A stretch of DNA of 64,000 nt from Bordetella parapertussis (GCA_943331295.2 CALQLA020000002.1:62001-126000), one strand, 5' to 3'; shown: positions 8,371 to 16,624, counted from the stretch's first letter. Made by a program: numbers and translations. The notes: generated from the letters alone by a model not told the origin.

Positions 8371-9148
8371 GGCGTCCCCCGTCGAGATTGAGCGAGACGC
8401 CGGTGATGTAGCTCGCGCGCTCCGAGCACAGGAAGACGATCGCGTTCGCGAGTTCCTCCGGCTTGCCGAAGCGGTTGAGAGAATTCTTCTTCGCGGCGAG
8501 GCGCCGCGCGTCGTCTTCCGACTGCACCCCGAGTTCCGCCCGCAGGCCCTCGGCGTTGCGCCGCCACAGCGCAGTATCGACCCAGCCCGGGCACACGGCG
8601 TTGACCAACACGTTGGACTCGCCGAACTCGGTGGACAGCGACTTCGTGAGGTTGAGCAGCGCGCTGTTGGTCATGCCGCTGCCGAACATGTACGGATCGG
8701 GCTCCTTGCCCGCGCCGCCGATCAGGTTGACGATCCGGCCCCAGCGCTGGTCGCGCATCATCGGGTAGACGAGGCGGATCGCGCGCATGAAGCCGAACAG
8801 CTTGGTCTCGAGCTGCAGCTTCAGCGCGTCGTCGTCGAGCGCGGCGAAGCGGCCGGAATACATCGTCCCGGCGTTGTTGACGAGGATGTCGACGCCGCCC
8901 AGCTTCGCCTTCGCGGTGTCCACGAGGCGCGCGAGGTCGGCTTCCTTCGACGTGTCGGCCTGCACCGCATGGACCTCGCCGCCCGTCTCGGCGGCGAGCT
9001 CGTCGCGCGCCAGGTTCGCGGCGGCGCCGTCGCGGGCGCAGATAAGCACGCGCGCCCCTTCCTGCAGGAACTGCCGGGCGCTGCAACGACCGATGCCGCG
9101 GCTGCCCCCCGTTACGATCGCGCGTTTGCCAGCGATGCCCAGATCCAT
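8354..9148 (-). CDS. SDR-family protein 1, catalytic triad replaced
   Basis: This 264-residue classical-fold short-chain dehydrogenase has an intact dinucleotide site (TGGSRGIG near 14-21, VNNAG near 90) and C-terminal LDGG. In the active site, the Ser of the usual NISS is Gly (NLIGGAG), and the Tyr and Lys of YxxxK align with Ser and Asn (SGMTNSALLNLTK). It thus lacks the canonical Ser-Tyr-Lys triad, as do the two SDRs in the divergent operon. It might bind NAD(P) and catalyse a non-redox or unusually supported reaction. It is divergent from SDR 2 across a 195-bp region with palindromes. Confidence 0.85.
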   Translation of the reverse strand: MDLGIAGKRAIVTGGSRGIGRCSARQFLQEGARVLICARDGAAANLARDELAAETGGEVHAVQADTSKEADLARLVDTAKAKLGGVDILVNNAGTMYSGRFAALDDDALKLQLETKLFGFMRAIRLVYPMMRDQRWGRIVNLIGGAGKEPDPYMFGSGMTNSALLNLTKSLSTEFGESNVLVNAVCPGWVDTALWRRNAEGLRAELGVQSEDDARRLAAKKNSLNRFGKPEELANAIVFLCSERASYITGVSLNLDGGRLKGLW

Positions 9149-9343
9149 CCTCGTTCCTCCGTGGTTGTGTGGTGCGTGCGGCGCGTGTCCTGCGATGCGG
9201 AATGCGGCGCCCCGTTGCGCGCCGGAATTATGTATTGACAGTACGTTATATGTCTATCAACATCGTGACCCACATATGTGCGGGGAACACGACCCGCCTG
9301 CCGGCAATCACCTGGCGCCAACGAGCGCCGCTCCGGAGACAGG
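9149..9343. promoter_or_regulatory. divergent promoter/operator region between SDR genes
   Basis: This intergenic region serves leftward and rightward SDR genes. It holds an AT-richer island in an otherwise GC-rich stretch: a TTGACA hexamer at 9235-9240, an inverted GACA/TGTC pair at 9237-9254 nested in TTGA/TCAA, and a perfect 10-bp palindrome CACATATGTG at 9271-9280. The palindromes look like a regulator site. No regulator gene lies next to it. A matching -10 hexamer at standard spacing is weak. Confidence 0.5.
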
Positions 9344-10135
9344 ATGCAACTGGGATTGGGAGGAAAGACCGCCATCGTCACCGGCGGCTCGCGCGGCATC
9401 GGCCGCGCGATCGCGCTGGCGCTGGCGAAGGAAGGCTGCGCGGTCGCCATCTGCGGTCGCGACGAGGCCCGGCTGCGCGCCACCGAGTCCGAGCTCAAGG
9501 CCGCCGGCGCGCACGCGGTCGCCATGGTCGCCGACGTCACCGACGAGTCCGCCGTCCTGCGCTTCGTCGCCGCGGCGACCGCGGCGTTCGGCCGCATCGA
9601 CATCCTGGTCAACAACGCGGGCACGCACATCCGCGGCACCGTCGACACCACCACCCTCGCGATCCTCGACCGGCAGTTGGCCGACAAGGTGCACGGCTTC
9701 TTCCTGACGATGCGCGCCGTGCTGCCGGGCATGCGCAGCCGGCGCGACGGCCGCATCGTCAACATCGTCGGCCAGGCCGCGCGCCACCCGCACCCCGACC
9801 GCTTCCCGTCGGGCGTCACCAACGCCGCGCTGATGGCGATGACCAAGTCGGTCGCCGACGCCGTCGCGCGCGACAACGTCCGCGTCAACGCCGTCTGCCC
9901 GCAATACATCGAGTCCGAGCTGCTCGCCTCGCTGATCGAGAAGGAGATGCGAGAGCGCGGCGTCGACCGCGCCACCGCGGCGGCCGGCTTCTCCCGCGCC
10001 AACGTGCTGGGCCGCACCGGCCGGCCGGACGAAGTCGCCGATCTGGTAACGTTCCTCGTGTCCGATCGCGCCGGCTTCATCTGCGGCAGCTCGGTCAGCA
10101 TCGACGGCGGCTATCACCGCTACGTGTTCGGCTAG
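9344..10135 (+). CDS. SDR-family protein 2, catalytic triad replaced
   Basis: This 263-residue SDR has TGGSRGIG (residues near 14-21) and VNNAG. The canonical catalytic residues are substituted exactly as in its two paralogues: NIVGQAA replaces NISS, and SGVTNAALMAMTK places Ser and Asn where Tyr and Lys should be. The ATG at 9344 follows GGAGACAGG and gives the standard N-terminus MQLGLGGKTAIV. An in-frame start further upstream would add 22 residues without homology. It is the first gene of an apparent six-gene operon (SDR 2, SDR 3, ABC ATPase, permease, binding protein, hydrolase). Its substrate is unknown. Confidence 0.87.
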   Translation: MQLGLGGKTAIVTGGSRGIGRAIALALAKEGCAVAICGRDEARLRATESELKAAGAHAVAMVADVTDESAVLRFVAAATAAFGRIDILVNNAGTHIRGTVDTTTLAILDRQLADKVHGFFLTMRAVLPGMRSRRDGRIVNIVGQAARHPHPDRFPSGVTNAALMAMTKSVADAVARDNVRVNAVCPQYIESELLASLIEKEMRERGVDRATAAAGFSRANVLGRTGRPDEVADLVTFLVSDRAGFICGSSVSIDGGYHRYVFG

Positions 10136-10143
10136 GGGAAACG

Positions 10144-10932
10144 ATGGAACTGGGACTCGAAGGCAAGGTCGCGCTCATCACCGGCGGCACCAGCGGGATC
10201 GGCCTCGCCATCGCGCACCGGCTGGGTGGGGAAGGCTGCATCGTCGCCGTCTGCGGCCGCGACGCCGACAAGCTCGCCGCCGCCGTCGCCGGGCTGCGCG
10301 GCGCGGCGATCGCCGCCCACGGCTTCGTCGCAGACGTCGCGGAACCCGCCGCGATGGCGCAGCTGGTCCGCGAAGTCACGGCGGCCGCCGGCGGCATCGA
10401 CATCGTCGTCAGCAACGCGGGCACGCACGTCAAGGGCACGATCGACGACGTTCCCACCGCGGCGCTCGAGACGCACCTGCGGACCAAGGTGCTGGGCCCG
10501 TGGGAGCTCGCGCGGCAGGTGGCGCCCGTGATGCGCGCGCGGGGCGGCGGCCGCTTCATCGTGATCATCGGCCAGGCCGGCAAGGTGCCGGGCGCGGACG
10601 TCATCGCGTCCGCGGTCTCGAATGCCGCGCAGCACGCCTTCGTCAAGTCGCTGTCGGACTACCTCGGCCGCGACAACATCCTCGTCAACTCGGTCTGCCC
10701 GAGCCGCATTTCCAGCCCGCTGGCCGATCGGCTCGACCTGACCGGCGAGGTCCTCCTGGGCCGCAGCCTCGAGCAGCAGGAGTCGCGTTGGGGCGCCGAC
10801 GTGCCGATGGGCCGCTTCGGCGTGCCCGACGACATCGCCAACGCCGTCGCGTTCGTCGCCTCGGCGCGCGCTGCCTTCATCGTCGGTACCAGCATCGACG
10901 TCGACGGCGGTTACCAGCGCTCGATCCTGTGA
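10144..10932 (+). CDS. SDR-family protein 3, catalytic triad replaced
   Basis: This 262-residue SDR is a paralogue of SDR 2, starting 8 bp after its stop behind a GGGGAAA ribosome site. The cofactor motif TGGTSGIG is intact, and the NNAG motif is SNAG. The active-site segment reads IIGQAGK and SAVSNAAQHAFVK, again Gly, Ser and Asn in place of Ser, Tyr and Lys. Sharing of these substitutions among three neighbouring genes argues against random decay. It may form a heteromer with SDR 2. Co-transcription with the importer suggests metabolism of the imported compound. Confidence 0.87.
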   Translation: MELGLEGKVALITGGTSGIGLAIAHRLGGEGCIVAVCGRDADKLAAAVAGLRGAAIAAHGFVADVAEPAAMAQLVREVTAAAGGIDIVVSNAGTHVKGTIDDVPTAALETHLRTKVLGPWELARQVAPVMRARGGGRFIVIIGQAGKVPGADVIASAVSNAAQHAFVKSLSDYLGRDNILVNSVCPSRISSPLADRLDLTGEVLLGRSLEQQESRWGADVPMGRFGVPDDIANAVAFVASARAAFIVGTSIDVDGGYQRSIL

Positions 10933-10948
10933 CGACCGCGAACGCCGG

Positions 10949-11719
10949 ATGATCGAGCTCAAGGGCATCTCGAAGCGGTTCCACAAGGGCGACGAGGTCA
11001 TCGAGGCCGTATCGCGGATCGACCTCGCGATCCCGAAGGGCGAGATCGTCGCCGTCATCGGCCCCAGCGGCTGCGGCAAGTCGACGCTGCTCAACATGAT
11101 CGCCGGGCTGTACGCGCCGTCGGACGGCAGCGTGGTCTACGACGGCGCGCGCATCGACGACGTCAACACCAGCGTCGCCTACATGACGCAGAAGGACAAC
11201 CTGCTGCCGTGGCGCAGCGTCCGCGACAACGTGGCGCTGCCGCTGGAGATCGCCGGCATGCCGCGGGCCGAGCGCGAGCGGCGCGCCGACCAGGTGCTGG
11301 AGCACGTCGGCCTCAAGGGCTTCGAGACCCGCTACTCGAGCGAGCTGTCGGGCGGGATGAGGAAGCGCGCGTGCCTCGCCCGGATGCTGCTGCAGGGCGC
11401 CGAGGCGCTGCTGCTCGACGAGCCGTTCGCCGCGCTCGACGCGCAGCTGAAGCTCGTGATGCACGACCTCCTGCTGCGGCTGGCCAGCGAGGGCGGGCAG
11501 ACGGTCGTGCTGGTCACGCACGACCTGATGGAGGCCGTGACGCTGGCCGACCGCGTCATCGTCTGCACGCACCGGCCGGCGACGATCGCACTGGAGCAGG
11601 CGATCGACCTCCCCCGCCCGCGCGACGTCATCAACGTCCGCTTCACCAGCCGCTTCCGCGAGCTCTACGACGCGATCTGGGAGCGGCTGCGCATCGAATA
11701 CCACGAGGAAAGATTGTGA
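10949..11719 (+). CDS. ABC importer ATPase, nitrate/sulfonate/taurine type
   Basis: This 256-residue ATP-binding subunit has Walker A GPSGCGKST (38-46), Q-loop in YMTQKDNLLPW, signature LSGGMRKR, Walker B ALLLDEPFAALD and the H-loop VTHDLMEA. The DNLLPWRSVRDNV segment is typical of the SsuB/TauB/NrtD branch that partners with NMT1/SsuA-like binding proteins. The gene starts 16 bp after SDR 3, and its TGA overlaps the GTG of the permease gene. It energises uptake through the permease encoded next. Confidence 0.93.
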   Translation: MIELKGISKRFHKGDEVIEAVSRIDLAIPKGEIVAVIGPSGCGKSTLLNMIAGLYAPSDGSVVYDGARIDDVNTSVAYMTQKDNLLPWRSVRDNVALPLEIAGMPRAERERRADQVLEHVGLKGFETRYSSELSGGMRKRACLARMLLQGAEALLLDEPFAALDAQLKLVMHDLLLRLASEGGQTVVLVTHDLMEAVTLADRVIVCTHRPATIALEQAIDLPRPRDVINVRFTSRFRELYDAIWERLRIEYHEERL

Positions 11720-12522
11720 GCGCTCCCGGCACCGGCACGCCCCGCCGCCGCCTCTGGGGCGACATGAGCCGGTCGAGGATGCTGCTGTGCCAGTTCGCGC
11801 TGGGCGTCGCCCTCGCGCTCGCGTGGCAGGGCATCTCCGGGCGCCTCGTCGACGACTACTTCATCTCCAATCCGGTCGCCGTCGGCCGCCGGCTCGTCGG
11901 CTGGTTCGGCGACGGCACGATCTTCACCCATTTGTGGGCCACGCTCTATGCGACGATCGCCGGCTTCCTGGTCGGCAGCCTGATCGGCGTCGTGCTCGGG
12001 ATCTGGCTCGGCGTATCGCAGTTCGCGGGCCGGCTGCTGAACCCGTTCCTTTGGGCGCTGAACGCGCTGCCGAAGGTGGCGCTGGCGCCGCTGTTCGTGC
12101 TCTGGTTCGGCATCGGCATCGAGTCGAAGATCGCTCTCGCCGCGGTGCTCGTGATGTTCCTCGTCTTCCTCAACACCTTCGCCGGCGTGCGCGAGGTCGA
12201 CCGCGACCTGATCGACTGCGCGCGGCTGATGAAGGCCTCCCGTGCGCAGGTGCTGGCCAAGATCGTGATACCGTCCGCGGCATCGTGGATGTTCGTCGGC
12301 CTGAAGACCGCCGTGCCGTACGCGCTGATCGGCGTGGTGCTGGGCGAGATGATCGCCGCGAACCGGGGCCTGGGCTACCTCGTCCAGTTCTCGGGCGCGC
12401 AGTTCGACACGGCCGGCGTGTTCGCCGTGCTGGTGGTCATCGCCGTGGTCGCGATGGTGCTCAACTGGCTGGTCGAGCGCTGGCAGGAACGGATGGAGCG
12501 CTGGCGCATCGTCAGCCGCTGA
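11716..12522 (+). CDS. ABC importer permease, SsuC/TauC type
   Basis: This 268-residue permease has about six membrane helices and the cytoplasmic EAA-like loop (DCARLMKASRAQVLAKIVIPSA) that contacts the ATPase. I chose the GTG at 11716: it overlaps the ATPase stop as GTGA and is preceded by GAGGAAAG at good spacing. ATG 11764 would give a shorter N-terminus starting MSRSRML. The transporter is of the nitrate/sulfonate/bicarbonate/taurine or pyrimidine-precursor type. The ligand cannot be inferred from the permease. Confidence 0.9.
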   Translation: MSAPGTGTPRRRLWGDMSRSRMLLCQFALGVALALAWQGISGRLVDDYFISNPVAVGRRLVGWFGDGTIFTHLWATLYATIAGFLVGSLIGVVLGIWLGVSQFAGRLLNPFLWALNALPKVALAPLFVLWFGIGIESKIALAAVLVMFLVFLNTFAGVREVDRDLIDCARLMKASRAQVLAKIVIPSAASWMFVGLKTAVPYALIGVVLGEMIAANRGLGYLVQFSGAQFDTAGVFAVLVVIAVVAMVLNWLVERWQERMERWRIVSR

Positions 12523-12544
12523 CCGGAACAGGAGGAACCGCAAG

Positions 12545-13543
12545 ATGAGACTGCTGCCGCTCCGGGCGGGCGCCACATGCGCCGCCGCTGCCTTCGCCCT
12601 TTCGCTGTCGCCCGCCGTCCGCGCGGAGACGGTGAAGATCACCAACATCGGGCACGGCTACTACGCCGCGGCGCTCTACGTCGCCAAGGCCGAGAAGATC
12701 TTCGAGAAATACGGCCTCGAGCCCGACATCTCGTTCGTGCAGGGCGGCGCGCTCGCGCTGCAGACGGTGCTCACCAAGCAGGCCGACGTCGGCATCCTGA
12801 GCTACGAGCACGTGCTGACCTCGGCGGTCCAGGGCAAGCGCATTGTCTCGTTCTTCAACATCTCGAACCGGCCGCTCAACAACATCATCGCCAACAGCAA
12901 GCTCACCGCCGGCGCCGACAAGCTGTCGCTCGACGACAAGGTCAAGAGGCTGAAAGGCCAGCGCGTCGGCCTGCCCTCCGCCGGCGGCTCCGGCGAGAAG
13001 ATGCTTATCGCCCTCTCCAAGCGCGAAGGCCTGAAGCTCCCCGGCGACATCAGCACCGTCTACCTCGGCAGCGAGCCCGGCTCGTACGTCGCCGCGTTCC
13101 AGCGCAACCTGATCGACGCGGCGCTGCCGGTCGAGCCCGCCGGTGTGATGGTGCAGCAGGCGGGCAGCGGCGAGATCCTTGTCAACCTGATGAACGGCGA
13201 CGTCCCCGAATTCCGCGATCTGCTGTTCATGACGCTCACCGCGCATCCGGACGTCATGCGCGACAAGCCGGAGCTGCTGCGCAAGGTGGCGCAGGTGTTC
13301 ATGGAAGCCGTGAAGATCCTGAAGGACGACCCGAAGCGCGGCAAGGCGCTGATGGCGAAGGAATACCCGACGATGACTCCGGAAGCCAACGACAAGGCCT
13401 ACGACACCGTGAGCCAGATCTGGCCGCGCGACCCCCGGATGACCGAGCAGCAGGCGAAGGCGACGTTCGCCTACCTGCAGCCCGAAGGCCCGTCCAAGGT
13501 CGACTTCGCGCAGACGTTCACCAACGAATTCCTGCCCAAGTGA
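12545..13543 (+). CDS. NMT1/SsuA-like periplasmic binding protein
   Basis: This 332-residue exported solute-binding protein has a signal peptide ending near AVRA-ETV. The mature part begins VKITNIGHGYYAAALYVAKA, the typical opening strand and helix of NMT1/ThiY/SsuA-like receptors. AGGAGG lies close upstream of the ATG. No residues allow ligand assignment, and such proteins bind sulfonates, nitriles, pyrimidine precursors or aromatic acids. The gene follows the permease by 22 bp and overlaps the hydrolase start. Confidence 0.9.
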   Translation: MRLLPLRAGATCAAAAFALSLSPAVRAETVKITNIGHGYYAAALYVAKAEKIFEKYGLEPDISFVQGGALALQTVLTKQADVGILSYEHVLTSAVQGKRIVSFFNISNRPLNNIIANSKLTAGADKLSLDDKVKRLKGQRVGLPSAGGSGEKMLIALSKREGLKLPGDISTVYLGSEPGSYVAAFQRNLIDAALPVEPAGVMVQQAGSGEILVNLMNGDVPEFRDLLFMTLTAHPDVMRDKPELLRKVAQVFMEAVKILKDDPKRGKALMAKEYPTMTPEANDKAYDTVSQIWPRDPRMTEQQAKATFAYLQPEGPSKVDFAQTFTNEFLPK

Positions 13544-14448
13544 CGTTCGTGGCCGCCGTGGAGACGTTCGCGGGGGAGCGCCTCGCCGCCACGAAGGGCG
13601 ACGTCGACCTGTTCGTCTGGCGCAAGCGCCGGCCGGGTGCCGGCCCGCTGCCGGTGCTGGTGCTCGTGCACGGCTCGTCGCTGTCGGCGCTGCCCACGTT
13701 CGACCTCAGCGTGCCCGGTGCCGCCGACTACTCGATGATGGACTGGTTCGCCGCGCGCGGCTTCGACGTGTGGACGATGGATCACGAGGGCTACGGCAAC
13801 TCGACGATCACCGCCGGCAATTCCGACATCCGCTGCGGCGTCGACGACCTCGCGGCGCTGTCCGGCGTAATCGCACGGGAGACGGGACAGCCCCGCGCCG
13901 CGTTCTACGGCATGTCGTCGGGCTCGCTGCGCGCCGCGGCGTTCGCGGCCGATTACCCGGACCGCGTGTCGCGGCTCGTCCTCGACGCGTTCGTCTGGAC
14001 CGGCGAAGGCTCGCCGACGCTCGCCAAGCGCCGCGAGGGCGTCGAGTATTTCCGCACCCATGCCCGTCGCCCGATCGACCGTGCGTTCGTCACTTCGATC
14101 TTCACCCGCGACCACGAAGGCACGACCGACCCCGCCGTGATGGGCGCATGCGCCGACGCGCAGCTGGCGTACGCCGACTCGGTGCCGACCGGCACCTATC
14201 TCGACATGACGAGCAACCTGCCAGTGGTCGACCCCACCGCGATTGCCGCCCCGACGCTGATCGTCCGCGGCGAGCACGACGGCATCGCCACGCTGGCCGA
14301 CATCGTCGCGTTCTTCGAGCGGCTGGCGACGTCGGACAAGCAGATCTCGGTGCTGCCGGGACTCGCGCACTGCACGCCGCTCGGCATCCACCGGAAGCGG
14401 ATGTGGCGGGTGGTGCTGTCGTTCCTGCAGGCGGATACGCCGACTTAG
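13540..14448 (+). CDS. alpha/beta hydrolase, last gene of importer operon
   Basis: This 302-residue alpha/beta hydrolase has HGSSLSALP (oxyanion region), the nucleophile elbow YGMSSGS, an acid in RGEHDGIA and the catalytic His in PGLAHCTP. The likely start is GTG 13540, which overlaps the binding-protein stop as GTGA; further GTG codons at 13549 and 13558 are alternatives. The position at the end of the SDR-ABC operon suggests hydrolysis of an ester, lactone or amide imported by the transporter. After it the operon ends near a partial REP-like sequence. Confidence 0.85.
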   Translation: MTFVAAVETFAGERLAATKGDVDLFVWRKRRPGAGPLPVLVLVHGSSLSALPTFDLSVPGAADYSMMDWFAARGFDVWTMDHEGYGNSTITAGNSDIRCGVDDLAALSGVIARETGQPRAAFYGMSSGSLRAAAFAADYPDRVSRLVLDAFVWTGEGSPTLAKRREGVEYFRTHARRPIDRAFVTSIFTRDHEGTTDPAVMGACADAQLAYADSVPTGTYLDMTSNLPVVDPTAIAAPTLIVRGEHDGIATLADIVAFFERLATSDKQISVLPGLAHCTPLGIHRKRMWRVVLSFLQADTPT

Positions 14449-14712
14449 CCTCGGTCCGTAGCCCGGGCGCGTGCCGCGGATCGAATTCCCCCTGCGCCCC
14501 GGGGCGGCATCCGGCGCGAATTCTCCGCACAGTGTTCGGTATCGAACGGAAAACCGGGGCACGCCCCGACATCATGGGGGGCGACCCTTCGGAATCCGCC
14601 CGCGGTCCCCGATGCCTGCAGTCGGTCGCGCGGTCCCCGGCTGCGGAATGCAGCGCTCGACGGTCGGCAATCCCCCTTGACAATCACGCTCGGCATCATC
14701 GCATCGCTCGCC
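14449..14712. other. intergenic stretch with partial REP-like sequence
   Basis: I see no supported gene here. The segment beginning at 14457 (CGTAGCCCGGG) repeats the first 11 bases of the palindromic element at 27282 and is followed by CCCCGGGG-type inverted bases near 14500. It separates the importer operon from the remnant region and may act as its terminator. No poly-T run follows. Confidence 0.4.
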
Positions 14713-14880
14713 GGAACCGCGCACAGCCCGGTGATCCCCGTCAGCGCGCACGCGATGGCCCTCGACGTCGAGCGAGGGCTGCGGGCCGGATTGGTCCGCA
14801 ATCTCTCGAAGCCGATCCGGGTCGACGGCGTCATGCCGGCGCTGAACGCGGCGCCGGGCGCGGCCTTCGAAGTCGCTTGA
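14713..14880 (+). pseudogene. receiver-domain tail of a lost hybrid histidine kinase
   Basis: The last 55 codons of this frame read like the C-terminal half of a response-regulator receiver domain of the kind that ends hybrid kinases: SPVIPVSAHAMALDVERG then LRAGLVRNLSKPIRVD. The family pattern is PVIALSANAM...GLEAGFFRYLTKPIKV. The conserved Lys of the KPI motif is present, but the phospho-acceptor Asp half and any kinase are gone. The remnant ends 16 bp before an HD-GYP-type regulator, so a kinase/regulator pair has lost its kinase. Confidence 0.65.
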
Positions 14881-14896
14881 GGCAGGGACCCACCCG

Positions 14897-16255
14897 ATGA
14901 TCGACGCCTCCGCCCTGCTCGACGCGCGCATCCTGATCGTCGACGACCTGCAGGTCAACGTCACGCTGCTCGAACAGATACTGCGCGGCGCGGGCTATGC
15001 GCGCAGCACGTCGACGACCAACCCCGCGAAGGTCTGCGAACTGCACCGCAGGAACCGGTACGACCTGATCGTCCTCGACATCCAGATGCCGGTGATGGAC
15101 GGCTTCCAGGTGATGGAGCAACTGAAGCAGATCGACCCGGACGACTACCTGCCCGTGCTCGTCATCACCGCCCAGCCCGATCACAAGCTGCACGCGCTGA
15201 AGGCCGGCGCCAGGGACTTCATCAGCAAGCCGCTCGTCGTGGCCGAGGTGCTGGCCCGGGTTCGCAACCTGCTGGAGGTACGCCTGCTGCACCGGGCCCT
15301 GCGCAGCCAGAGCCTGGCGCTGGAGGAACGCGTGCGGGAGAGGACCGCCGAGCTCAAGGCAACCAACCAGGAAACGATCTTCGCGCTGATCCGGGCGGCC
15401 GAGTACAACGACGGGGACACCGGCGCGCACGTGCAGCGCATCAGCCACTGCAGCAGCGCGCTCGCAACGATCCTCGGGCTGGACGAAACGTTCGTGGACG
15501 CGATCTTCTTCGCGAGCGCGATGCACGACATCGGCAAGCTGGGGGTGCCCGCGCACATCCTGCTGAAACCGGGGCCCCTGACGCCCGCCGAATGGGAAGT
15601 CATGAAGGGGCACACCACGATCGGCGCGAAGATACTCGGCAACAGCAGCTCGCCCTACCTCGTGATGGGCGCCGAGATCGCGCTCAATCACCACGAGCGC
15701 TGGGATTTCGCGGATCGCGCGCTCGATGCCCGCGCGCGCGGCCACGCCCTGCACCACGGCGCCGGCGCTTTCGAGCACCGCCTTGTCCTGCACGGGATAG
15801 GCGCCCGTGCCGAACACGGTGACGGCCGTCGGCATGCCGCGCAGCACGTCGCGCTGGAAATCCTCCGAACAGCGCGCGCAAGTCCGCCTGCACGGCCCCG
15901 ACGCGCAGCGCGGCCGCGCCGAAGCCGCCGCCGAACCGCGCCTCGCCGGCGACCGCCTTCCGGATGCTCATCGAGGCGACCGCCGCGCGGAGATCTTCGG
16001 CGCGATGTTGATCGTGCGCGCCTCGATCTGCCCCTGCAGGGGCGTGGGCACGGGTTGGTAGGCGAGCCACAGCCCCCAGCCGATGAAGCCCGCCAGCGCG
16101 AGGACGACGATGCCGGCGGCGATCCGCGCGGCGATGTTCGGTTGCGGGGAGGCCATGGTCAGAGCGTCACGTCGGCGCGTTGGAGGAAGTCGGAAAAACC
16201 CGCCGCCTGTCCGGAGACTTCGAGCAACGTGGCCAGTGCGACGACGAATTCGTAG
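14897..16255 (+). CDS. response regulator with truncated HD-GYP domain (probable pseudogene)
   Basis: The first 270 residues form a receiver domain (acidic pair D16/D17, phospho-acceptor D61 in LDIQMPVMDGF, Lys in FISKPL), a coiled coil (near 140-160) and the start of an HD-type phosphodiesterase domain (EYNDGDTGAHVQR, SAMHDIGKLGVP, NHHERWD). After NHHERWD, at about 15706, homology stops just before the position of the GYP motif. The remaining 180 residues are an Arg/Ala-rich read-through antisense to other gene fragments. The c-di-GMP phosphodiesterase should therefore be inactive, though phosphorylation by a partner kinase may persist. A recombination or deletion breakpoint, or an assembly join, lies at 15706/15707. 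Confidence 0.7.
   Translation: MIDASALLDARILIVDDLQVNVTLLEQILRGAGYARSTSTTNPAKVCELHRRNRYDLIVLDIQMPVMDGFQVMEQLKQIDPDDYLPVLVITAQPDHKLHALKAGARDFISKPLVVAEVLARVRNLLEVRLLHRALRSQSLALEERVRERTAELKATNQETIFALIRAAEYNDGDTGAHVQRISHCSSALATILGLDETFVDAIFFASAMHDIGKLGVPAHILLKPGPLTPAEWEVMKGHTTIGAKILGNSSSPYLVMGAEIALNHHERWDFADRALDARARGHALHHGAGAFEHRLVLHGIGARAEHGDGRRHAAQHVALEILRTARASPPARPRRAARPRRSRRRTAPRRRPPSGCSSRRPPRGDLRRDVDRARLDLPLQGRGHGLVGEPQPPADEARQREDDDAGGDPRGDVRLRGGHGQSVTSARWRKSEKPAACPETSSNVASATTNS
15707..15991 (-). pseudogene. unidentified leftward coding fragment between two breakpoints
   Basis: Between the HD-GYP breakpoint and the HlyD fragment, a leftward frame reads protein-like sequence such as DFQRDVLRGMPTAVTVFG followed by TGAYPVQDKAVLESAG. 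A second frame carries a Gly/Ala-rich helix-like stretch. I cannot name a family. Both ends are abrupt, so it is probably a piece of a third gene stranded by deletions. Confidence 0.35.
15992..16156 (-). pseudogene. N-terminal fragment of an HlyD/EmrA-type periplasmic adaptor
   Basis: The frame starts MASPQPNIAARI, has one strong membrane helix (AGIVVLALAGFIGWGLWLAY) and then the beta-strand entry PLQGQIEARTINIAPKI. This is the canonical N-terminus of HlyD-family membrane-fusion proteins, whose next residues would be a lipoyl-like domain. Homology stops at APKI, after about 55 residues, and the frame ends eight codons later. It starts 2 bp after the stop of a TolC-family remnant, preserving the usual outer-membrane factor/adaptor order. 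Confidence 0.65.
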
Positions 16256-16371
16256 GCGACCTGCGCGCGCCCCGTCTCGGCCCGGATCAGCGCGATGCGC
16301 GCCTCGCCGTACGTGAGGTCGGCGGCGGACGCCGACGGGATTGCCTGCGCCAGCAGCACGCAGGCCGCCAT
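16159..16371 (-). pseudogene. internally deleted TolC-family outer-membrane factor
   Basis: This 70-codon frame joins a plausible signal peptide (MAACVLLAQAIPSASA) directly to what looks like the last coiled-coil helix of a TolC-type protein (LTYGEARIALIRAETGRAQV then ALATLLEVSG). A normal family member has over 400 residues, so about 380 appear missing, apparently in frame. It lies 2 bp upstream of the HlyD fragment. Together they mark a dead tripartite efflux operon. The 250 bp between this and the FkbM gene shows no gene. Confidence 0.5.
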
Positions 16372-16624
16372 CGCGAGGCGGGTGATGACATCAGCGGCGG
16401 GGACTGCAGCCAGACGCGTCGTTCGGTCTGCGACAGCGGGTGGCACGGGGCGGGAGTCTCGTGCGCGAGTGCGGCGCCGGGCACGACGGCGGAGAATGGC
16501 GGAGGCCGGCTCGGGGCCGGCGCCGTTCACTGTTGCCCGGCAGCCCCGAGCCGCAATATATGACGGGGCCGGGGCTCTCCACCGATGTTGTCGATCGAGC
16601 GTGCTGGCGCGCGGGACGCGCCGG

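Noticed and set aside
14897-15706. Active c-di-GMP phosphodiesterase
   Set aside because: The HD-GYP domain is cut off immediately before the GYP motif, so catalytic and structural elements are missing.
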